A DNA stretch of 46,767 nucleotides, from assembly GCA_000433355.1 (NCBI GenBank), contig FR893178.1, forward strand, positions 4,096 to 50,862. Direction: 5' to 3'. The notes beneath the pieces were generated by a model that worked only from the letters and a program-made list of their open reading frames with translations, was not told the DNA's origin and ran no database searches. The position numbers were made by a program, and so were the translations under genes. This DNA comes from Alistipes sp. CAG:435. GTDB lineage: Bacteria > Bacteroidota > Bacteroidia > Bacteroidales > UBA932. This document shows positions 32,898 to 42,291 of the stretch, piece after piece. Within the stretch, counting starts at the first letter, position 1. The number at the start of each line of letters is the position of its first letter.

Positions 32898-34202
32898 TTA
32901 TTTACGGACAAGGGTCTGAAGATAAGGGAACTGGTTGTCACCCCACCCTGTGAATTCACCGGCAGACTTGCCGCTTGCATCGGTCGCCCAAAGGATGAAC
33001 GAGTCGATTACCATGTCAGTCTTGCCGTTGTCGACAAATATAAACTCTCCTTCTTGGGATCCACGGACAATCTCCATTCCGTATCCAGTGGTTGTGTCCC
33101 AAGTAAGGTTTCCGCCGCCGGAAAGGCTCCATGCGGCAAGCCATACAGTATTTGAGCCGTCAGCGCCCAGAGACTGGACATTCATGGTAAGACGGCCGCG
33201 CGCCCTATCGTAGCCAAGGTACACATTGTGATCGCCGGACACGAAGCCACTCATGAGAAAGCCGTTGCCTTCCTCGTCAGGCGTGAGTGTCACATCAAGT
33301 GTAATCCTTCCGTTGTACATAGAGAGTTTGAAGTCACCGGCGAAGTCACTGTACTGGGTGTAGTCCTCAGGAAGCTTGCCCTGGAAAACAATCGATCCGT
33401 TGGTAAGGATGTTATTGTCGGAATGATAATCCATGCTGTTGATCGTGGCTCCTGCAACCTCGACCGGCTCGTAGGTCTTGATACCTTTCGATGTGTACAT
33501 GAACGGAGCCTCGACAACCACAGTCCCGTCATCCCCGGAAGTCTCGGCTGAGGCGGCCGGATCAACATACTTGAAGGTTATCCTACGGTTGTTGAAATCG
33601 ACCTCGCCTGTGACATCCGTGTCACCGACCTTGCCGTCGATGATGGCGGCACGCATGCTTGAAGCCACATCAGCTACCTTGGCAAGATACGCGGCCGGGG
33701 TCAGATCAGAATCGTAAGGATAGAGGTCATAATGGTTTCCGGAACGCTTGCCACGAAGGCCGATCTTTTCAGGACTTACGCTCACGATGGTGAACTCGAA
33801 GTCACCGCCCTTAGCCTGATACTCCGTTGACGATGGAGTGGCAAAGTGATGAAGAGCCTGATTGTAAGAGTCGAACGAAAGCACGGCGCCATTGTCCGTC
33901 GTAAGCTTGTAAACACTCTTGTAGGAATTCTCCGGATCGAGCTCGTAGGATGCAGTCACCTCAGCATCTGTGAAGGCAAGATAGTAGGCATAACCACCCT
34001 TTGACTGGCCGGAACCCGGATAATACTCCATGATCCATCCTTTTTCATTGGAGGTCAAGATCTCACGGGTCTGTTCAATGTAAGCCTGAAGACGCTCAGA
34101 AGACGAAGAGTCAAAGACATCCGCCTGATCCTTGAGACAAGACTGGGCTGAAAGCACCGACACCCCTGCCAGAACGACTGTTAATATTTTATTGAATTTC
34201 AT
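32898..34202 (-). CDS. DUF4302 lipoprotein
   Basis: A 434-residue lipoprotein (lipobox SAQSC, Cys22). The first half carries the DUF4302 layout: SERLQAYIEQTREILTSNEK, then GWIMEYYPGSGQSKGGYAYY, and a beta-rich region with FSFDSY- and HHFATPS-like strands. DUF4302 proteins are found next to SusC/D pairs and a zinc metallopeptidase in gut Bacteroidales, exactly as here; their biochemical function is not known. It lies 14 bases after the metallopeptidase gene. The C-terminal half, with strands such as GRITLDVTL and SGGGNLTWD, may form an independent binding domain. Confidence 0.9.
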   Translation of the reverse strand: MKFNKILTVVLAGVSVLSAQSCLKDQADVFDSSSSERLQAYIEQTREILTSNEKGWIMEYYPGSGQSKGGYAYYLAFTDAEVTASYELDPENSYKSVYKLTTDNGAVLSFDSYNQALHHFATPSSTEYQAKGGDFEFTIVSVSPEKIGLRGKRSGNHYDLYPYDSDLTPAAYLAKVADVASSMRAAIIDGKVGDTDVTGEVDFNNRRITFKYVDPAASAETSGDDGTVVVEAPFMYTSKGIKTYEPVEVAGATINSMDYHSDNNILTNGSIVFQGKLPEDYTQYSDFAGDFKLSMYNGRITLDVTLTPDEEGNGFLMSGFVSGDHNVYLGYDRARGRLTMNVQSLGADGSNTVWLAAWSLSGGGNLTWDTTTGYGMEIVRGSQEGEFIFVDNGKTDMVIDSFILWATDASGKSAGEFTGWGDNQFPYLQTLVRK

Positions 34203-34216
34203 AATCTAATCACCAA

Positions 34217-35113
34217 TTATTTTACCGTTAAATCGCTGAGGTCAACCTTGCCTTGCATCACGTCATCCTGACGACGGATGATTACGGAGCGAAGCTCGTC
34301 AATATCAATGGACCACACAGACTTCATGTAATCTCTGACAATCTGAAGTTTCGCGCGGATGAAGTCTGCTGATGAACCAGCATCCTTAAGCTGTGAGTCC
34401 CAATACTCCTGCGTGTTGGTGACATAGATGGACAGCATCTCCGCGAAGTCCTCACCGTCTGAATGCTGGGCATAGTCACTGATGAAGCCGTTTTTGAGGT
34501 ACTCTTTGTTGTAAGGTTCCTCGCTCCAGTTGTCAGCCACATAACCGGAACCGGTGACCTGCTTGAAGGCTGTAGGATAATCCTTGATCTGGTTGAGGAT
34601 ATGGGTGAACTCGTGGTGGATCGTCTTGATGTAGTAATGGTTGAGAGCCTCCGGTCCCTGCTTGAGCATGGCGCTCAGATAATTCACACCGGAAAGGAGG
34701 ATCTTCTTGCCACCTTCAGCTGTTCCAAGAATGAACGTTCCGTTGTTCCTGTACTCAAACTCACCGATAAGGAAGAACATCTTAGGGAAATACTCTCTGG
34801 TGAAGTCAACACCGGCGACCTCATCATAGGTGTCAATACAAAGATACTTCACAAGGTGGGCCATGATGACAGCCTCATCATAATCGGCAGGTACAGTGTA
34901 ATAGTTCATGTCCGACTCGTTCAGTTCGAAGCGGTACTTGAAGTCAATGTTGTAAGGCCTGACATAGTTGTCGTTAAGCCATTTGTCCAATTCAGTCGCA
35001 GGAGCCGTCTCAACCTTGATGACACTGTCAGGGTTGAGGTCATCTTTCTGGCAAGCCGAAAACGACAGAACAGAAAGGGCAGCGATTGAGAGATATGTTA
35101 TAATTTTCTTCAT
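34217..35113 (-). CDS. Zinc metallopeptidase lipoprotein (Mx1-type)
   Basis: A surface lipoprotein of 298 residues with lipobox FSAC (Cys21). The zincin motif HEFTH is at 167-171 (TIHHEFTHILNQ), with a downstream acidic stretch SDGEDFAEMLSIYV near 218-231 that should supply the third ligand. This is the putative zinc-binding metallopeptidase regularly encoded between susD and DUF4302 genes in Bacteroidales. It suggests that the operon handles a protein or glycoprotein substrate. It lies 20 bases after susD. Catalysis has to my knowledge not been shown for the family, so peptidase activity is inferred from the motif. Confidence 0.9.
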   Translation of the reverse strand: MKKIITYLSIAALSVLSFSACQKDDLNPDSVIKVETAPATELDKWLNDNYVRPYNIDFKYRFELNESDMNYYTVPADYDEAVIMAHLVKYLCIDTYDEVAGVDFTREYFPKMFFLIGEFEYRNNGTFILGTAEGGKKILLSGVNYLSAMLKQGPEALNHYYIKTIHHEFTHILNQIKDYPTAFKQVTGSGYVADNWSEEPYNKEYLKNGFISDYAQHSDGEDFAEMLSIYVTNTQEYWDSQLKDAGSSADFIRAKLQIVRDYMKSVWSIDIDELRSVIIRRQDDVMQGKVDLSDLTVK

Positions 35114-35133
35114 ATTCCAGTCAATTTATGAGT

Positions 35134-36717
35134 TTAGTTTCTCGGGTTCGGTGTATATCCTGCGTCAATAACTTTCCTAGGAACCTGTATGGCGCGCCTT
35201 TCGTCATCTACCTTGAGGACATCACCAGCGGTACGAGGGTTGCCGTCAGATCCCATGACACGTCTCTGGATCTCAATGCCGTAACGCTTGACATCAAACC
35301 ATCTGAGTCCCTGGGCGTAGGTGTCAACCCTCTTAAGAAGCAGACAGAAGTGAATCAGATTCTCCTGAAGCTCGCTAGGATTCTGAAGGAACGGAGCGTT
35401 AAGCTTCTTCTTGACGGTTGAAGCCAATGCCGTTGAGTAAGGAATATCCTTCAGAAGATTGTTGATCTCCTCGGCGCTGAGGTTCCAATCAGTCTTCGAG
35501 ATGTTGGACAGCCAGAGGTTCATGTCAGCCACAGCTGAGTCATATTGCTTGAGGAGGAGCTTTGCCTCAGCCCTCTCAAGAAGAACCTCGTCGGAAGTGA
35601 AGGCCGGATAGACTGTCCTGTAATAACCGATCTGGGCGACAGGGTCTGAGAATTCGAACAGGTAAGGCAACTTCCAGAAAGTGGTCTTGTCGTGGTTCGT
35701 GCCTTGGTAAACCTTCATCGGCACAGCGAAGAACGACTGGTTGTCCTTTCCCAAAAGGGTGGCAAGGGCAATACCGGTCTCATTCGTGGCAAGATAGTTT
35801 CCGGCAGCGTATTTTGAATATACTGAATACGGCCCTGTAAAGCAAAGACCCATCTTCGAATACGCCGTGATCAGAAGCAGATTGGCCGACAGTGTGGCAT
35901 CGATGAAATGGTTGGTCAGAACCTCATCGTCCTGAGTCATCTTTGCCTGTGCGCGCCAGTCGCGGAGCATTGTCGCAGGAGCGCTTCCCAAACAAGCGTC
36001 GGCGTACTTGACAGCCTCTTCAGGTTTCTCATAATAGAGATAGAAACGCGTGGCGAAAGCATACGCGGCCTTCTGGTTGAAGTGGTACTTAGGCACAGTG
36101 TAGTAATTGTCGCTGACGAGCGGGAGAGCCTTCTGGAGATCCTGATCGATCTTTGCATAGATCTGAGCCACAGACTCCCTTTCGTACTTAGGATTTAGTC
36201 CCTGCTCAGGAGCGCTCATGTAAGTGACGCCGAGTTTCTGATCCGCAGTCGCCTCAGTGTAGGCCTGCGAGAACATATTCACAAGCACGAAATGACTGTA
36301 GGCACGGCAAAGAAGAGCCTCCGCCATCTCCGGCTCATACCCTTCGGCATCCGGACCGACCATGTTAGTGATGGCCTCTATTGCCTGATTGGCAGCCGCG
36401 ATTGCCGAATAGGAGGATTGCCAGATGTTCTCCGGGTCCTCGTTGTCGGTGTTGGTGACATCCTTCCACGCGTAAACCTCATCGATAAAAGGATCTGTGT
36501 TAGGGTTCTCAGGGCCGAAGTCATCGACATTGTCCGAGGAGAACTCGCTGACAAGCAGATAGTCTGTCTCCGGGTAAGCGGACACCAGCAAGGAGCGGAT
36601 TTTCTCCTGAGTGTCAAGCTCCGTTCTGTTGTCAGGCATCACATCCAGAAACTTGTCGCATGAGACAAGGCTGAAAGCAACCGCCGCAATGGCTATTATG
36701 GAATATTTGTTTTTCAT
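35134..36717 (-). CDS. SusD/RagB-family nutrient-binding lipoprotein
   Basis: This protein forms the lid that captures substrate above the SusC transporter. It has 527 residues, a lipobox SLVSC (Cys20) and the family's opening DKFLDVMPDNRTELDT. TPR-like helices follow, with WQSSYSAIAAANQAIEAI near 95-115 and the typical LLCRAYSHFVLVNMFSQAYT segment. The C-terminal region has the SusD-type LLKRVDTYAQGLRWFDVKRYG. It lies 17 bases downstream of susC. The ligand is not deducible from sequence. The metallopeptidase and the absence of glycoside hydrolases around it favour peptides or glycoprotein fragments over a plain polysaccharide. Confidence 0.96.
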   Translation of the reverse strand: MKNKYSIIAIAAVAFSLVSCDKFLDVMPDNRTELDTQEKIRSLLVSAYPETDYLLVSEFSSDNVDDFGPENPNTDPFIDEVYAWKDVTNTDNEDPENIWQSSYSAIAAANQAIEAITNMVGPDAEGYEPEMAEALLCRAYSHFVLVNMFSQAYTEATADQKLGVTYMSAPEQGLNPKYERESVAQIYAKIDQDLQKALPLVSDNYYTVPKYHFNQKAAYAFATRFYLYYEKPEEAVKYADACLGSAPATMLRDWRAQAKMTQDDEVLTNHFIDATLSANLLLITAYSKMGLCFTGPYSVYSKYAAGNYLATNETGIALATLLGKDNQSFFAVPMKVYQGTNHDKTTFWKLPYLFEFSDPVAQIGYYRTVYPAFTSDEVLLERAEAKLLLKQYDSAVADMNLWLSNISKTDWNLSAEEINNLLKDIPYSTALASTVKKKLNAPFLQNPSELQENLIHFCLLLKRVDTYAQGLRWFDVKRYGIEIQRRVMGSDGNPRTAGDVLKVDDERRAIQVPRKVIDAGYTPNPRN

Positions 36718-36734
36718 ATATCTTTCCCTCCAGA

Positions 36735-39700
36735 TTAAAGACCAATTTTCAAAGTGAATGTGAACTGCTTAGGAACCGGGACAGCCACACCGCCGGTGTT
36801 GAAGAACTCAGGATCCTGACCGTTGAGCTTGCTGTCGGCGTAGATAAGAAACAAGTTGGTGGCCTGAGCCTTGAGTGACAGCGAATTAAGTTTAATCTTC
36901 TCAATCCACTTCCTCGGGAAGTCGTAAGAAAGCGAGATCTCCTTCATACGGATGAAATCACCTCTGGCGATTCGTTCGGTCGAGTAGTTGTAGGCGTTGT
37001 AAGCCTTGCTGAGGTGGGTGTCCTGCCTGTTCTGCCATACACTCGCGATGGCCGGAACGCTGGTGGTGTTCTCGTCTCCAGGGACAGTCCAACGGTTGGC
37101 GAACTCCTTAGGCATGGAGTCGAGATCATTGTAGGTGCTGCTGAAGACAGGGTCAAGACGGATAACGTTTCCAAATGAGTATGTCATGAACACATTGAAG
37201 CGGAAGCCGTAGAACTCGAAGATGTTGCCGAGAGATCCGACATCGGTAGGATCTGCGTTTCCGGAATACTTGAGCCACTTGGAAAGTCCTTCCTCATCAG
37301 AATACTGGAAGTCGATGTCGCTCACAGTCGTCTCTCCTGCCTCATTGATGAATGTCGGGAACCCGTCAGAATTAAGACCTTCGAACGGAATGGAGAATAT
37401 TCCTCGTACCGGATACCCCTCCTGCGCGAATCCGTTGCCCGTGATGAGGTCGATGGCGCGCATGGTCGTCTTCAGATTTGTCACCTCATTGTGAGAATGA
37501 GAGTAGATGAAGTTGGTCGTCCAAGTGAAGTTCTTCTTCACAATGTTCTTGGTGGTGAGAGAAATCTCGACACCGTCAGACTTCATGGAAGCGATGTTAC
37601 CAAGTTTCCCAACCTGACCGCCGAGACCCTGGGTGTTGATGACACCGATAAGGTCATAGTTGTCACGTGTGAACCAATCGAAGGTGAAATTGATGCGGTT
37701 GTCAATGAAACCGGCCTCAAGACCAAGGTTCAACTCCTTCTTCTTCTCGTAGGTAAGATCGGAGTTCGCAAGGTCTGCGATGTAAAGCATGGATTCCTTC
37801 ACTGAAGTAAAAGGTCTCCACGGATTCTTTGAAGAGATCACCACAGCCGAGTTGGTCACTGTCGAAGGACCTCTGTCGGCGGTAAGTGAATAAGAAGCCT
37901 TGAGGGAAAGGTGAGAGATCGCGTTGAGCGGTTTCATCCATTCCTCCTCATGAAGGTTCCACGCACCAGAGATGTTCCATGTAGGAAGCCAGCGGGCCTG
38001 ACGGCTCTTTCCAAGCTTATTGGTACCCTCGTAGCGGATTGTGCCGTTCAAGGTGTAGCGGCCCATATAAGAATATGTACCATTGGCGAAGAACGCGGCG
38101 GAGCGGACATGAGTGTTGATCATGGTGTAGTAGTCACTGTTCTCCTCGTTGCCCTTCTTGAACACTTTGTAATCGTAGTTAGGAGTCTCACCCATGCTGT
38201 ACTGGATACCCCACCCGCGGAACCATGTTCCATGACGCTCGGTGCTGTTGACCTCGGTACCGCCGAAAAGATTGACGATGTGTTTTTCGGCGAATGTCTC
38301 GCTGTAATTGGCTGTGGCACGGAAATCCCAACCGAGCAACGAGTTGTCAGTCCTCTCGTAGATACCACCCTTAGGCAGAACCGAGATCGGCAACGCGTAA
38401 GGGTTGTCCGGATCCTTCTTGTAAAGGAACGGGTTGTTGTCCCTGATGATGGCGGTGTCCATCGCACGGTATGCGAGGGACTGGTTGGAATCGTCAAGAA
38501 TATTATGCTCCTGAGATGATGCCGTGTACTTGACAGCAGTGAGAGCGCTGAGTTCCAATTGCTTGAAAGGTTTGGCCTTCAATTCTCCCTGAATACGCAC
38601 GTCAGTCACGCCGAGATCTATGTAGTTGTTGTCCAGCTCATGCATGATGTTGAACGGAGCGTAGTTTCTCGTGTAGTACTCATTGGCGTCAAGCGCGCGG
38701 GAGGTGTTGAGCGCGTACGAGTAAGGGTTGATGTCGAAGTCACGCTTCACCTCACCCGAAACCACATCCATCGTCTGTCCAAGGGTTCCCGGCGCACGCT
38801 GCTTACGGAATGAAGCGTTGCTGATGAAGTTGAAAGTGAATATGTCATTGAACTTGAACGTCGTGTTGAGGTTGCCGGTGTAACGAGAGACGGAGCTCTG
38901 TTTTGTCCAACCAGGATCCTGCATCACAGAAAGAGACGCGTAATAGGTGGCGTTCTCTGAACCACCGGAAGCGCTCAAGGAATGGTTGCTCTGCAGACCG
39001 TTGCTGAAGAGAGTGTCGAACCAGTCAGTGTTCCTGTACTCGGCAGCCCTGAGGTATTCAGCCCTGGCAGCCGCCGTGTTCGCGAGACCGAACTGTCCGG
39101 ATGTCTTGTCATACTGACCGATCAACTGGTACATCTTACCATAGACTCCGCTGTCTGAGGCGTTTGCCAAAGAAGCATAATTAAGGTAACCCTTCTGCTG
39201 GAGTTCCTGGTAGATTTCCATCTGATCCTGCGAGTTCATTATGTTGAACGTGCGGTAAGACGGTTTGAGCCTTGTTGTGAACTCGCCTGTGTAGTTGAGT
39301 CTGAACGATCCCGCACGGCCCTTCTTGGTCGTGACGACAATCACACCGGCCATAGCCCTCGCGCCATAGATAGAGGTGGCGGAGCCATCCTTGAGGATAT
39401 CGAACGACTCTATGTCATCGGAGTTGAGTCCTGCGATCGCCGAAGAGATAAGAGTGGAGGCGTCACCAGAAGAAAGCTGGTCTGCGCTGACATCCACAAC
39501 ATCCTCCATGATCACGCCATCGACAACCCAAAGCGGCTTTGATGAGCCGTAGATGGAAGTGGCGCCACGGACACGGATCTTAGGAGCTGTTCCGAACGTT
39601 CCCGACACATTCTGCACGGACACACCGGCGACACGTCCCTCAAGGGAGCGGCTGACATCGGTGAGACCATCGATCTTCGCCGATTCCGCGTCCAGCTTGG

Positions 39701-40067
39701 CCGTGGAACCCGTGAAAAGACGGCGGTCCATTTTCTGCATACCAGTGACGACTACCCCCTCAAGAAGCTGAGAGTCCGGGGTCAATGCCACATTGATTGT
39801 GGTTTTACCTTTGACGGCCACCTCTTTCTGCTCATATCCCATGGATGAGAAGATGATAGTACCATCACTTGGCACGGGGATTGAATAACGCCCATCGGCG
39901 TCACTGCTGCTTCCCTTGGTGGAGCCTTTTACCTGACAGAACGCGAAAGGTATCGGCTCACCTGTAGAAGCATCAGTAACGACACCGGTCACAGAAATGT
40001 TCTGTGCCGATGAAGTGATCGCCACGAAAAGTGAAATCACCGCGAGAAAAAATCTGCTTTTTTTCAT
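36735..40067 (-). CDS. SusC/RagA-family TonB-dependent transporter
   Basis: An outer-membrane beta-barrel importer driven by TonB, 1110 residues from the ATG at 40067 (a frame to 40088 is open, but this start gives the signal peptide MKKSRFFLAVISLFVAITSSAQ). After the signal comes a carboxypeptidase-D-like domain (VTGVVTDASTGEPIPFAFCQVKG, to about residue 95). The TonB box region LLEGVVVTGMQ and the plug (SLEGRVAGVSVQNVSG, then KIRVRGATSIYGSSKPLWVV and the SATSIYGARAMAGVIVVTT segment) follow, then the barrel, which ends TLKIGL. It is the first gene of the six-gene operon and has a promoter about 240 bases upstream. Confidence 0.96.
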   Translation of the reverse strand: MKKSRFFLAVISLFVAITSSAQNISVTGVVTDASTGEPIPFAFCQVKGSTKGSSSDADGRYSIPVPSDGTIIFSSMGYEQKEVAVKGKTTINVALTPDSQLLEGVVVTGMQKMDRRLFTGSTAKLDAESAKIDGLTDVSRSLEGRVAGVSVQNVSGTFGTAPKIRVRGATSIYGSSKPLWVVDGVIMEDVVDVSADQLSSGDASTLISSAIAGLNSDDIESFDILKDGSATSIYGARAMAGVIVVTTKKGRAGSFRLNYTGEFTTRLKPSYRTFNIMNSQDQMEIYQELQQKGYLNYASLANASDSGVYGKMYQLIGQYDKTSGQFGLANTAAARAEYLRAAEYRNTDWFDTLFSNGLQSNHSLSASGGSENATYYASLSVMQDPGWTKQSSVSRYTGNLNTTFKFNDIFTFNFISNASFRKQRAPGTLGQTMDVVSGEVKRDFDINPYSYALNTSRALDANEYYTRNYAPFNIMHELDNNYIDLGVTDVRIQGELKAKPFKQLELSALTAVKYTASSQEHNILDDSNQSLAYRAMDTAIIRDNNPFLYKKDPDNPYALPISVLPKGGIYERTDNSLLGWDFRATANYSETFAEKHIVNLFGGTEVNSTERHGTWFRGWGIQYSMGETPNYDYKVFKKGNEENSDYYTMINTHVRSAAFFANGTYSYMGRYTLNGTIRYEGTNKLGKSRQARWLPTWNISGAWNLHEEEWMKPLNAISHLSLKASYSLTADRGPSTVTNSAVVISSKNPWRPFTSVKESMLYIADLANSDLTYEKKKELNLGLEAGFIDNRINFTFDWFTRDNYDLIGVINTQGLGGQVGKLGNIASMKSDGVEISLTTKNIVKKNFTWTTNFIYSHSHNEVTNLKTTMRAIDLITGNGFAQEGYPVRGIFSIPFEGLNSDGFPTFINEAGETTVSDIDFQYSDEEGLSKWLKYSGNADPTDVGSLGNIFEFYGFRFNVFMTYSFGNVIRLDPVFSSTYNDLDSMPKEFANRWTVPGDENTTSVPAIASVWQNRQDTHLSKAYNAYNYSTERIARGDFIRMKEISLSYDFPRKWIEKIKLNSLSLKAQATNLFLIYADSKLNGQDPEFFNTGGVAVPVPKQFTFTLKIGL

Positions 40068-40306
40068 CGATACTTGTTTTATATACATTACTATACACTA
40101 TTCAAATTAGTGAACAAGAGACTGCTGCCGTCTGCAAATAGTCTCTTTCTCACAAGTAAAAGTTCGATCCTTGGAACGCTTTTGGAGACATTCCAGAAAG
40201 AATGCCTGAGAGTTTGAACCACTAACCAACTCAATAATCGCCAGGCTAAAGTCATTACGGATCCACCTTACCGCATCTTAAATGCTTTGCTGACAAATTT
40301 TGACCG
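40068..40306 (-). other. Long 5' leader of the susCD operon
   Basis: About 230 bases separate the predicted transcription start from the susC ATG. The leader contains AGAGACT and AGTCTCT arms (around 40124-40153) with a wide loop, and GGAATG/CGTTCC near 40166-40198. I do not recognise a known riboswitch core. It could carry post-transcriptional control, as has been reported for some Bacteroides sus-like leaders. Confidence 0.4.
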
Positions 40307-40338
40307 CAAATATTGCAATTTATTTTTTCTATTACAAA
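40307..40338 (-). promoter_or_regulatory. Promoter of the susCD operon
   Basis: On the minus strand TTTG (40338-40335), a 20-base spacer and AATATTTG (40314-40307) fit the Bacteroidetes pattern, with one base off the TAnnTTTG consensus. No extracytoplasmic sigma/anti-sigma pair is encoded next to the operon. Confidence 0.55.
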
Positions 40339-40505
40339 TTTCACTTTTTATCCGCGAACTAATCATTTCTCCGATTTCCACGCCCATATCTTACGAATCC
40401 AAATCACTGCACATGATATTCAATAAATCTCTGCCGAAATGAATCGGCATATAATTAAAATACTAATTAAAATACTTTTTAAAAAAAACATAAGTAACCC
40501 TAAAA
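40339..40505. other. Gap upstream of the susCD promoter
   Basis: AT-rich sequence without a gene, lying between the susCD promoter and the terminator of the metallopeptidase lipoprotein gene. Short direct repeats such as AATTAAAATACT occur near 40455-40480. Nothing else is recognised. Confidence 0.4.
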
Positions 40506-40540
40506 AGAGGAATGACAGGTCATTTTTCTGTCATTCCTCT
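40506..40540 (-). terminator. Intrinsic terminator of the metallopeptidase lipoprotein gene
   Basis: AGAGGAATGACAG (40506-40518) and CTGTCATTCCTCT (40528-40540) form a perfect 13-bp stem with a 9-base loop. On the minus strand TTTTTA follows. It lies 31 bases after the stop at 40572. Confidence 0.85.
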
Positions 40541-40571
40541 CTGAAATCAGGCTATTAAAACAAAGATCAGG

Positions 40572-42146
40572 CTACCTTCCATATTTCTTGAAAACCTTGT
40601 CGATCAAGGCTGCCTTGTCCGCACGGTTTTCCAGAAGGACTGATTTCAGAATCTTTATGTCATTCGTGTAGTATCCCATGCAGTCCAGGATGTCCGAGCG
40701 GCTGATTCCTCCTGCTTCAAGTTCGGATAAAATCTGAGATTTGAACCAATATTCATTGCCAAAGCCAGGATTTCTCCCGTAACGTTCCTTGTACAATGCG
40801 TTTTCCATGTAATATGCCCACATCTCGCCGATCTCGCAATAGCCTGCGTTCTCTCCATTGCCGGTGCCATAGCAGTCACCGGTTGAAATGTACGAGGTAA
40901 GAATGTAGGTAGCATACTTACGCCAATAGTCCGTCCCCACCTTGTTGAAATGACTGGCATGTGCCATCTCATGCACTGTGGTTGAGTACAATGCCGCGTA
41001 GTCCCCGTTCTTGTCCTTGGAGCCGATCGTGATGTCCGGAGCGAAAATCCTCACGATGGACGCGTATTTACCGATATACTTGCTGACCAGTTTGTTGTCA
41101 AGCAACGCTCCGTGATGCATCATCAGAGTGCTGGATGGCCTGAGAATATTCAGAATCCAGAACCTCAGGTTCTTGGGAGGCATGGTGACGCCTGTTGCCT
41201 GACACTTCTTGAAGTAGTCGTATGCGGCGTTGTTGACCACACACCTGCGGAACAAGGTGGCGTCTGAATTTTTGTCGATAGTGAGATCAATCCCTGTCGA
41301 TGATCCTTTGCCGATTGCCGAGATCGAGGCCGGAATCAAAATCAGATTCAGTCCGATCGAGAATCCGACCCTGTTCTTGAAGCAGATCCTGTAACGAGGC
41401 CTGGCGGAAAACTTGCGGGAAAACTCGTAGTTGCCGTTCTCGTCCGTGTAAGTCGTGGCGATCTTCACAAAGACATTAGCCACCATCTTGACACCGGCGA
41501 CACCAACTGTCTTCTTGCTCCTAAGTTTGTCATCGACAATCGTGATCCTTCCGGAAGGCCTGGCCTTAGCCCTTGTCTCAGGCTCAAGCAGGCCATTGTT
41601 GCCTGTAACCTCGAAGGCCATCCTCTCCACCGCGTTCCAGTCAAAGTCACCAGGACTTCTGGTCTCCACTTCCTCATCCGGGATAAAACATTCCTCCAGA
41701 ATCTCATAACGGATTCCTTGCGGGAAATCGAAATCCGGCGGAACCACAGCGTACTGCCACGTGATCTCTCCCTCCGGAACAGACGGATCATGGTAGTAGT
41801 CACCATCCCTTAGGATCTCACAATCCATAGGATGATCCAGCATCTCCACACCAAGATCCGAGAGAAGATTGAACTGCACCGTGTCCTTGGGGAGGAAACG
41901 GACATAGTAATCAGTGACCGGGACACTCACCTCCCCTCTTGTAGGATACAAAGCCGCAAGAGCCTTGCCGACATTGGTCACAGAATAAGGGTTTTCAAGC
42001 TTCCGTCCCAGCTCGATCACATCATGAGCCACGACCTCGACATTCTCCTTTGTGCTGACAGGGCTGACCTCCACCGGAGACCCTCCCTCTTTGCTGCACG
42101 ACACCAGCACCAGAGCCGGCAGCATCATTTTGAAGAACCATTTCAT
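40572..42146 (-). CDS. Zincin-type lipoprotein with carboxypeptidase-regulatory-like domain
   Basis: A 524-residue lipoprotein with lipobox LVSC (Cys17). The middle (about 195-260) has a carboxypeptidase-regulatory/SpaA-like beta fold: GVAGVKMVANVF and YTDENGNYEFSRKF. The C-terminal domain carries a zinc-binding HEMAH at 392-396 (TTVHEMAHASHF) with a later acidic stretch YCEIGEMWAYYMENAL near 436-451 that may give the third ligand. The HExxH and the following helix indicate a metallopeptidase, but the family is not one I can name. It has its own promoter and terminator, so it is a single-gene unit between the susCD operon and a divergent phosphatase gene. Surface proteolysis is the likely role. 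Confidence 0.82.
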   Translation of the reverse strand: MKWFFKMMLPALVLVSCSKEGGSPVEVSPVSTKENVEVVAHDVIELGRKLENPYSVTNVGKALAALYPTRGEVSVPVTDYYVRFLPKDTVQFNLLSDLGVEMLDHPMDCEILRDGDYYHDPSVPEGEITWQYAVVPPDFDFPQGIRYEILEECFIPDEEVETRSPGDFDWNAVERMAFEVTGNNGLLEPETRAKARPSGRITIVDDKLRSKKTVGVAGVKMVANVFVKIATTYTDENGNYEFSRKFSARPRYRICFKNRVGFSIGLNLILIPASISAIGKGSSTGIDLTIDKNSDATLFRRCVVNNAAYDYFKKCQATGVTMPPKNLRFWILNILRPSSTLMMHHGALLDNKLVSKYIGKYASIVRIFAPDITIGSKDKNGDYAALYSTTVHEMAHASHFNKVGTDYWRKYATYILTSYISTGDCYGTGNGENAGYCEIGEMWAYYMENALYKERYGRNPGFGNEYWFKSQILSELEAGGISRSDILDCMGYYTNDIKILKSVLLENRADKAALIDKVFKKYGR

Positions 42147-42172
42147 TGTTCAGTTGGTTTTTAGTTACGATG

Positions 42173-42204
42173 CAAAGGTAGAGACGACTATCCGTGGGTT
42201 GAAA
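42173..42204 (-). promoter_or_regulatory. Promoter of the zincin lipoprotein gene
   Basis: On the minus strand TTTC (42204-42201), a 20-base spacer and TACCTTTG (42180-42173) match the consensus with one change in the -33 element. The box ends 27 bases before the ATG at 42146. Confidence 0.75.
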
Positions 42205-42236
42205 TATTCAACGGTTAATTGAAGAATCGGCATTTC

Positions 42237-42267
42237 TTGGCAATTCAAGGGCTATTTTTTATCTTTG
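42237..42267 (+). promoter_or_regulatory. Promoter of the histidine phosphatase gene
   Basis: TTGG (42237-42240), a 19-base spacer and TATCTTTG (42260-42267) fit the Bacteroidetes pattern, 25 bases before the ATG at 42292. Confidence 0.7.
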
Positions 42268-42291
42268 CAGACAACATTTTTTCAGGAAAAT

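Noticed and set aside
40068..40306. Known riboswitch in the susC leader
   Set aside because: No cobalamin, TPP, SAM, glycine or other core sequence that I recognise is present.
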